A stretch of 9,538 nt of DNA from contig JADIND010000109.1 in the NCBI GenBank assembly GCA_017694215.1, positions 1 through 9,538 of the forward strand. The letters are read 5' to 3'. This document shows positions 4,825 through 9,538 of the stretch, piece by piece. Both the position numbers and the translations under genes were made by a program. The first letter of the stretch is position 1. The number at the start of each line of letters is the position of its first letter. Under the pieces are notes generated by a model. That model searched no databases, was not told the origin of the DNA, and was given only the letters and a program-made list of their open reading frames with translations. This DNA is from Candidatus Scatousia excrementipullorum. GTDB lineage: Bacteria > Cyanobacteriota > Vampirovibrionia > Gastranaerophilales > Gastranaerophilaceae.

Positions 4825-6570
4825 ATGAAACATACCGCAACCCTACCCAAAACACAGGATGAAAAAGGTTCTGATTTAATAAAAAAAAGTCTTTTATTAC
4901 TTCAGCAGGAAAAATTTGAAAAAGCTAAAGATAATATTATTAAAGCTGAAAACATCTATAAAAAATATGATGCACTTAAACAAATTTCAATATGTCTGAG
5001 TATTCGGGGAATGATTGAATATTTAATAGATAAAACCAATATGGAATATGCCCTCTCCCTGTTAGAAGACGGGCATCATATGGCGGAATTGAGCGGAGAA
5101 TCCACTGCAAAATTATTCTATGAATTTTGCCTCGGAAGTATTGATTTTTGCGAAAATAATAAGGATACTGCCCTTTTACATTACCAGAATGCAAGAAATT
5201 ATGCGATGAAATCCGACGGATTTGCTCTACTGGGTTATATAACCGCAAGAATTAACCAGCTTCAGAGCGGTTCAGATTTTACTCTGCCTATTCAAAGCGA
5301 CCCGCTGGTTTCTCTTGTTAAAATCGGACGTTCCATAAATGTCCTTACCGATATCAATGTGTTATTAAAAGTTATTGCGGAAGAAACAAAAATCGCAATG
5401 CAGGCTGACAGATGCACCGTATTTTTGTATGACAAAGAAAGAAACGAAATCTGGTCAAAAGTAGCACTCGGTATGGAATCGCAGGAAATAAGATTTCCTG
5501 CGGATAAAGGGCTTGCCGGCTATGTTGTAAAAACAGGAGAAACCGTAAATATTCAAGATGCCTACACAGATTCAAGATTCAATCCGGATGTTGATAAACA
5601 AACAGGATACAAAACCAAAAACGTTCTTTGTATGCCAATAAAAAATAATAATCAGGAAATCATCGGAGCATTTCAGGTTCTCAATAAAACTCATGGAACT
5701 TTCACTAAATCAGATGAGGATTTGCTTGTTGCAATAGGCGGAAGTGCAAGTATCACACTGGAAAATGCTCAATTATTCAAACAGCAGCAGGAACTATATA
5801 AAGAACAGAAATTACTGTTCGAAAGTTTCATCAACACCCTCGCGGCCTCAATCGATGCCCGTGACAAAATTACGGCAGGTCATTCCGACAGAGTAAGGCT
5901 CTACGCAATGCTTATAGTTGACGCTCTCGGTCTTGATGAAAAACAAAAAGAAATCATTGAAAAAGCCGCTATCCTGCACGATATCGGAAAAATCGGCATA
6001 AGAGATTCTGTACTGCAAAAAGAAGGAAAACTGACCGATGAAGAATATAGACATATTCAGGAACATGTTCAGATTACTCACAATATCTTAGAAAAAATTT
6101 ACAAAACCGAAGATTTTAAACAAATCGACGAAATTGCGTGTTCTCATCACGAAAAATACGACGGAACAGGATATTTCAGACATCTCAAGGGCGAAGAAAT
6201 TCCTTACGGAGGAAGAATCCTTGCGGTATCCGATGTGTTCGATGCAATTACATCCCGCCGCCATTACCGTGACAAAATGCCTATCGCCAATGTAGTGAAT
6301 ATACTTATCAACGATTCGGGCACTCATTTTGATAAAAGTATTGTAGATGTATTTTTAAATAACATATCGGTTGACAAAATCGTAAAAGTGTTCTTAACTG
6401 AAAATCACAGCAGGTTCAAATCAGAAGATCAAAAAATTCTCTCAAAATATAATCTGATTGATATATACAACTTTATAAACAAAGAAAAACTTACCCGAAA
6501 AGAGCAAACAGCGGTAGATTTATTTAATTTCTACTACTCCAGACACACAGAAAACAACGGGGATTCATAA
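4825..6570 (+). CDS. TPR-like/GAF/HD-GYP protein, predicted c-di-GMP phosphodiesterase
   Basis: This 581-residue protein has no signal peptide or membrane helix. Residues about 15-145 are helical with TPR-like pairs; a GAF sensor domain follows (about 165-317, with the DRCTVFLYD and GLAGYVV segments typical of GAF), then a short coiled linker (318-332) and an HD-GYP domain (about 333-515). Visible metal and catalytic residues are H353 (GHSDRV), H385-D386 (LHDIGKIGI), H414, H441-H442 and D470. HD-GYP domains hydrolyse cyclic-di-GMP to pGpG or GMP; here GAF probably gates activity with an unknown ligand. The name-giving GYP triplet reads G449-Y-F451. Residues 516-581 form a helical, lysine-rich extension I do not recognise. 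AAGGA at 4809-4813 is 11 nt before ATG 4825. It is the first gene of a plus-strand operon; the next gene starts 5 nt after its stop. Confidence 0.93.
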   Translation: MKHTATLPKTQDEKGSDLIKKSLLLLQQEKFEKAKDNIIKAENIYKKYDALKQISICLSIRGMIEYLIDKTNMEYALSLLEDGHHMAELSGESTAKLFYEFCLGSIDFCENNKDTALLHYQNARNYAMKSDGFALLGYITARINQLQSGSDFTLPIQSDPLVSLVKIGRSINVLTDINVLLKVIAEETKIAMQADRCTVFLYDKERNEIWSKVALGMESQEIRFPADKGLAGYVVKTGETVNIQDAYTDSRFNPDVDKQTGYKTKNVLCMPIKNNNQEIIGAFQVLNKTHGTFTKSDEDLLVAIGGSASITLENAQLFKQQQELYKEQKLLFESFINTLAASIDARDKITAGHSDRVRLYAMLIVDALGLDEKQKEIIEKAAILHDIGKIGIRDSVLQKEGKLTDEEYRHIQEHVQITHNILEKIYKTEDFKQIDEIACSHHEKYDGTGYFRHLKGEEIPYGGRILAVSDVFDAITSRRHYRDKMPIANVVNILINDSGTHFDKSIVDVFLNNISVDKIVKVFLTENHSRFKSEDQKILSKYNLIDIYNFINKEKLTRKEQTAVDLFNFYYSRHTENNGDS

Positions 6571-6575
6571 ACTTA

Positions 6576-8117
6576 ATGATAAATAAAAAACTTGTTCTGA
6601 CAGCATTTATATTATTAAATACCGCAATGTGCGTATTTGCGGCAGGTTTTGAGGATATCAAGCCCGCAGATCCGTTTGCGGATAATCAGCCGGAACAAAA
6701 TGAAATTCATATGAGTATCCCTAAAAAAGCAACCCTTACAAAAAATGATGTCCATAACCATTATGCAATAGGTCTTGAAAGGTTTATCCAGTGTAACGTG
6801 AAATCTTCTTACATGGATTTTCGAATTCTTATACAAACGATTGCATCTAATGATTATGCATATATGCTTATGGCTGATAAAATGGCAGATCTGGGATTTT
6901 TCAGTCTGTCGGAACTTGCCCTTTCAAAAGTTTCCGATGAAGATATCTCATATGTCACGGCTGATGACATAAAAAGATTTTACTATCCTGCAGTCGAATT
7001 AAACCCGAAAGATGAAATATACCTTGCGGAAATGTTTTCCAATATTATCTACAATGCCCAGAGCAAAGAAGCTACGGCAGAATTATTAAAAAATCAAGAA
7101 CTCTTAACAACATCGGATTATGCAAATTATATTGTGGCATTAGGTTCGCTGAAATCCGGAAACAGCAAAGATGCCGCAAAATATATTGATAACGCTATTG
7201 AAAAAAATCCGCAAAATATAAATTACAAAAAATTAAAAGCAGAAATTGCTATCCAAAATGACAAATTCGGAACTGCATTAAAATTAATAAATGAAATAAA
7301 AGAAGCACCGCTCCTGACAGCAGACTACAAAAACAAAGTAAATTCTCTTGAACAGTATGTTCTTTATAAAACCGAAAAACAGGAATACCTGAAAAAATAT
7401 CACCTTGCATACTATTACTATTATGAAGGAGAATTGACAAAATCCGTCAGAACACTTCAAAACACCGTTTCAACCAAAAAGAAACACAATAAAGTAATTT
7501 ATGCACTTCTTGCAAGAGTTTACTATGATACTAAAGAGTACGAAAAAGCGGAAAGTTTTGCACAAAAAGCATACAACCTTGATAAAGGGAACTCTCTTGC
7601 CCTGACGGTACTCGGAGATATCGCAAGCAGAAACGGTGATTACGAAACCGCGTCAAAATACTATGAAAAAGCGGCTTCCAACGATAAAAAATCAACTGCG
7701 GCATTAATAAAAGTTGCTGAAACTTACAGAAAACTTAATAAAAATGATAAAGCAGACGATATTTACGCAAAAATATTAAAAGAACATTCGGATTGCCCCA
7801 TGGCATACTATAATGTTGCCCTGAAAGATTCATCCAGAAAAACAGAATACCTCAAAAAAGCCGTTGCCCTTGATATATCTTTCACGGACGGCTGGCTTGA
7901 ACTTGCAAAAACAGCTCTGGACAAGAGTTTATTTGATACCGCAAAAAAATATCTTACAATAGCTAAATATATTGACGAAAATAATTTTAAATACTATTAT
8001 TATCAAGGACTGCTATGTAAAGCACAGGGGCTTTCGCAGGATGCGTATTTCAATTTCAAAAAAACGCTTACCCTGAATCCTGATTTTAAACCGGCCAAAG
8101 AGGAATTAAGCATATGA
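6576..8117 (+). CDS. Exported TPR-repeat protein
   Basis: The product is 513 residues. Residues 1-23 form a Sec signal peptide (INKK, a hydrophobic core, then CVFAA before G24). Cys19 is not in a lipobox, so it is probably soluble in the periplasm or exported rather than a lipoprotein. A proline-rich stretch (29-50) leads to helical repeats. Clear TPR units lie at about 305-335 (ARVYYDTKEYEKAESFAQKA), 340-370 (GDIASRNGDYETASKYYEKA), 374-405 and 470-505 (QDAYFNFKKTLTLNP); more degenerate ones lie near 180-240. Tyrosine runs occur at 279-283 and 473-476. TPR proteins are scaffolds, so partners are likely, but no enzyme activity is implied. The start is supported by the signal peptide, although the ribosome site (GGGGA, 12 nt upstream) is weak; translation may be coupled to the HD-GYP gene. 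It overlaps the next gene by 4 nt. Confidence 0.88.
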   Translation: MINKKLVLTAFILLNTAMCVFAAGFEDIKPADPFADNQPEQNEIHMSIPKKATLTKNDVHNHYAIGLERFIQCNVKSSYMDFRILIQTIASNDYAYMLMADKMADLGFFSLSELALSKVSDEDISYVTADDIKRFYYPAVELNPKDEIYLAEMFSNIIYNAQSKEATAELLKNQELLTTSDYANYIVALGSLKSGNSKDAAKYIDNAIEKNPQNINYKKLKAEIAIQNDKFGTALKLINEIKEAPLLTADYKNKVNSLEQYVLYKTEKQEYLKKYHLAYYYYYEGELTKSVRTLQNTVSTKKKHNKVIYALLARVYYDTKEYEKAESFAQKAYNLDKGNSLALTVLGDIASRNGDYETASKYYEKAASNDKKSTAALIKVAETYRKLNKNDKADDIYAKILKEHSDCPMAYYNVALKDSSRKTEYLKKAVALDISFTDGWLELAKTALDKSLFDTAKKYLTIAKYIDENNFKYYYYQGLLCKAQGLSQDAYFNFKKTLTLNPDFKPAKEELSI

Positions 8118-8764
8118 CCAAAAAGAATATTTTAATAGTTGAAGATCATGAATTAACAAGATTCGGCCTGAAAACTGCATTTGAAGGCGTTGACTTTGTC
8201 GGAGAACTCTATGAAGCCGAATCTGCTGAAAAAGCTCTTGAAATATTCAACGAACACAATATAGATGTGGTCATAATGGATTTGGGACTTCCTGCAATGA
8301 ACGGAATTGACGCAACAAAAAGAATCCGTTCCTCAAACAAAGATGTAAAAGTTATCATTCTGACATCACATAATGATGAAAAAGAAGTTTTGAACAGTTT
8401 AAGAGCAGGTGCTAACGCATATTGCTCAAAAGAGATAAACCCGCAAAGGCTCATACAGGTAGTACAATCCGTAGCCGATGGTGCAGCCTGGTTTGATCCG
8501 AGTATCGCACATATTGTCCTCAAAGCAACTGCAAATTCACCTGTCATAGACAGCGAAAACAACAGCAAAGCTTATGATTTAACATCAAGAGAAACTCAAA
8601 TTCTGAAACTTATGACAGAAGGTTACAGCAACATGGAAATCGCACAAATTCTTGTCATAAGTATAAATACAACCAAAGCCCATGTCGCAAATATTCTGCA
8701 GAAATTAGAAGTTGATGACAGATTACAGGCAGCATTAAAAGCACTGAAGTACAAAATTGTATAA
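8114..8764 (+). CDS. NarL/FixJ-type response regulator
   Basis: This 216-residue DNA-binding regulator has a receiver domain at 4-122: acidic pocket E10-D11, phosphoacceptor D56 in IMDLGLPAMNG, T84 and K106 all present, so phosphorylation is expected. A LuxR-type helix-turn-helix follows at 155-212 (LTSRETQILKLMTEG, then NTTKAHVANILQKLEVDDRLQAA). The latter pattern is typical of cyanobacterial NarL-type regulators, one of the lineage hints. Its ATG overlaps the stop of the TPR gene (ATGA), with AGAGGA about 9 nt upstream, so translation is probably coupled. No histidine kinase is adjacent, so its kinase must be encoded elsewhere. Targets are unknown; the palindrome in front of the operon is a candidate only by position. 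Confidence 0.95.
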   Translation: MTKKNILIVEDHELTRFGLKTAFEGVDFVGELYEAESAEKALEIFNEHNIDVVIMDLGLPAMNGIDATKRIRSSNKDVKVIILTSHNDEKEVLNSLRAGANAYCSKEINPQRLIQVVQSVADGAAWFDPSIAHIVLKATANSPVIDSENNSKAYDLTSRETQILKLMTEGYSNMEIAQILVISINTTKAHVANILQKLEVDDRLQAALKALKYKIV

Positions 8765-8779
8765 GATAAGGAAAATTTA

Positions 8780-9406
8780 ATGTCTGAATCGGCAAATGTT
8801 TTGTTAGTTGATGACAATCCTAAATATCTTAAAGATGCACTTCCGTTTTACGGATACAATGTAGATACGGCCCAAAACGGTGTACAGGCCTTAAATATTC
8901 TTGACAAAACCCCTGACAAATATGATATTGTTCTGCTCGATGTCATGATGCCTGAAATGAACGGCTGGGAAACTTTAAAATTTATAAGAAAAAATAAAGA
9001 CACAAAATATATTCCTGTTATAATGATTACAGCTGTTAATGAAGAACAGAAAATTATATCCGGATTAAAAACCGGAGCCGATGATTATATTGTAAAACCG
9101 TTTATTTTACCTAACCTGCTTGCCAGAATGGAAGCCGTACTAAGACGTGTTTCATGGCACAGAGAGGAAAACATTTCAGCAGATACAACGGTTAAAAATA
9201 AAAAAGACCTCCCTCCGCTCACTGCAAGAGAAAAAGAGGTTCTTGCACTGACAGCAAAAGGGGCAAACAATAAAGAAATAGCTGAAAAACTCTTTTTAAG
9301 AGAAGTTACGGTAAAAAGCCACCTAAATAATATATTTAAAAAATTAAATGTAACCAACAGAACCCAGGCAGTATTGCTTGCAATGCAGACAAATTTGATT
9401 AAATAA
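8780..9406 (+). CDS. Response regulator: OmpR-like receiver with LuxR-type HTH
   Basis: This 208-residue protein has a receiver at 5-123 with D11-D12, phosphoacceptor D54 in LLDVMMPEMNG, T84 and K106 (in VKPF). It ends in LLARMEAVLRR, the linker form usual for OmpR/PhoB-type receivers. Instead of a winged helix it carries a LuxR-type helix-turn-helix at 147-203 (LTAREKEVLALTAKG, then TVKSHLNNIFKKLNVTNRTQA). The receiver differs clearly from that of the preceding gene, so the two are not a recent tandem duplication. AAGGA at 8768-8772 is 7 nt before ATG 8780, and the gene lies 15 nt after the previous stop, so it belongs to the same operon. A hypothesis is that both regulators respond to the same cue as the HD-GYP protein; the cognate kinase is not in the window. 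Confidence 0.94.
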   Translation: MSESANVLLVDDNPKYLKDALPFYGYNVDTAQNGVQALNILDKTPDKYDIVLLDVMMPEMNGWETLKFIRKNKDTKYIPVIMITAVNEEQKIISGLKTGADDYIVKPFILPNLLARMEAVLRRVSWHREENISADTTVKNKKDLPPLTAREKEVLALTAKGANNKEIAEKLFLREVTVKSHLNNIFKKLNVTNRTQAVLLAMQTNLIK

Positions 9407-9410
9407 TATA

Positions 9411-9416
9411 TATAAT
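9411..9416 (+). promoter_or_regulatory. Isolated -10-like box before the last gene
   Basis: A perfect TATAAT lies 22 nt before ATG 9439 in a very AT-rich gap, but no good -35 lies 16-18 bp upstream (GACAAA at 9388-9393 is the aligned hexamer). No terminator hairpin separates the genes, so read-through from the operon is at least as likely. Confidence 0.25.
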
Positions 9417-9438
9417 TAATTTCTAAAAGGAGAATAAA

Positions 9439-9538
9439 ATGATTGACTATACAAAAGAAGAACTTGTTGAAATATTGAGAAAACACCCCGAAAAATTCAA
9501 CGAATGGAAACTGGAGCAGGAAGAAGTTGATTTAAGTG
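9439..9538 (+). CDS. Start of a further gene, possibly pentapeptide-repeat (3' partial)
   Basis: ATG 9439 is preceded by an excellent ribosome site, AAGGAG at 9427-9432 spaced 6 nt, and the frame is open to the window edge (33 full codons). It begins MIDYTKEELVEILRKHPEKF and later reads NEWKLEQEEVDLS. A short helix of the type EILRKHPEKFNEW followed by a DLS-like segment is, as I recall, a common lead-in to pentapeptide-repeat proteins (ADLSG-type repeats), but no full repeat falls inside the window, so this is a weak guess. It starts 32 nt after the second response regulator with no terminator between, so it is probably part of, or read through from, the signalling operon. Confidence 0.7.
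   Translation, partial: MIDYTKEELVEILRKHPEKFNEWKLEQEEVDLS

Noticed and set aside
6576..6644. TPR protein as a lipoprotein because of Cys19
   Set aside because: Residues before Cys19 (TAM) do not form a lipobox, and a good signal peptidase I site (VFAA before G24) lies just after it.
8209..8568. Long minus-strand open frame opposite the first response regulator
   Set aside because: It lies antisense to a well-supported gene with all receiver residues intact, shows no family motif and has no ribosome site I can see.
9399..9420. AT-rich inverted sequence after the second response regulator, considered as a terminator
   Set aside because: Pairing is imperfect, all A/T, and no T-run follows a stable stem.
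4825..9538. Defence or mobile-element system in the right half
   Set aside because: No nuclease, transposase, integrase, toxin or phage domain is visible; the domains are ordinary signalling modules with composition matching the neighbours.

Overview
The window looks like chromosomal DNA from an AT-rich, diderm-type bacterium. It holds ten protein-coding genes, two of them cut by the window edges. My best guess at lineage is a non-photosynthetic relative of Cyanobacteria (Melainabacteria/Vampirovibrionia, Gastranaerophilales-like). The grounds are low GC, an FGTDGWR-type phosphohexomutase, and a NarL-type regulator whose helix-turn-helix ends in the TKAHVxNILQKLxVDDRxQAA pattern common in cyanobacterial regulators. 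This is recognition from memory, not a search. I see no insertion sequence, tRNA, rRNA, CRISPR array or phage gene.

Left part (1-3200): the end of an unrecognised gene, a strong hairpin terminator, then a small protein with two TFIIB-type zinc ribbons (184-774, +). It converges on, and overlaps by 8 bp, a phosphoglucomutase/phosphomannomutase (767-2137, -). That gene diverges from a prephenate dehydratase (2197-3045, +). Both start from a compact 60-bp region whose two -10 boxes overlap in one palindrome. A 120-bp, comparatively GC-rich intergenic block with small hairpins follows, then a terminator facing the next minus-strand unit.

Middle (3203-4820): a two-gene minus-strand operon encodes a cytoplasmic DPM1-like family 2 glycosyltransferase (4052-4738) and an exported M48-peptidase-like protein (3203-4033). 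The zinc motif of the latter reads TELGH instead of HExxH, so it is probably not a normal protease.

Right part (4825-9538): a tightly packed plus-strand operon encodes a cytoplasmic TPR-like/GAF/HD-GYP protein (predicted cyclic-di-GMP phosphodiesterase), an exported TPR protein, a NarL-type response regulator that overlaps it by 4 nt, a second response regulator with an OmpR-like receiver joined to a LuxR-type helix-turn-helix, and the start of a further gene that may be a pentapeptide-repeat protein. There is no histidine kinase in the window. The operon reads as a signalling cassette linking cyclic-di-GMP turnover, an extracytoplasmic TPR scaffold and two transcription factors.

The two minus-strand genes and this operon are divided by a second compact divergent promoter region. 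It carries an exact 18-bp palindrome (4760-4777) that would cover the -35 box of the operon and the start site of the glycosyltransferase unit. The most interesting points are the degenerate M48 motif, the signalling operon with its shared operator-like palindrome, and the two symmetric bidirectional promoters.
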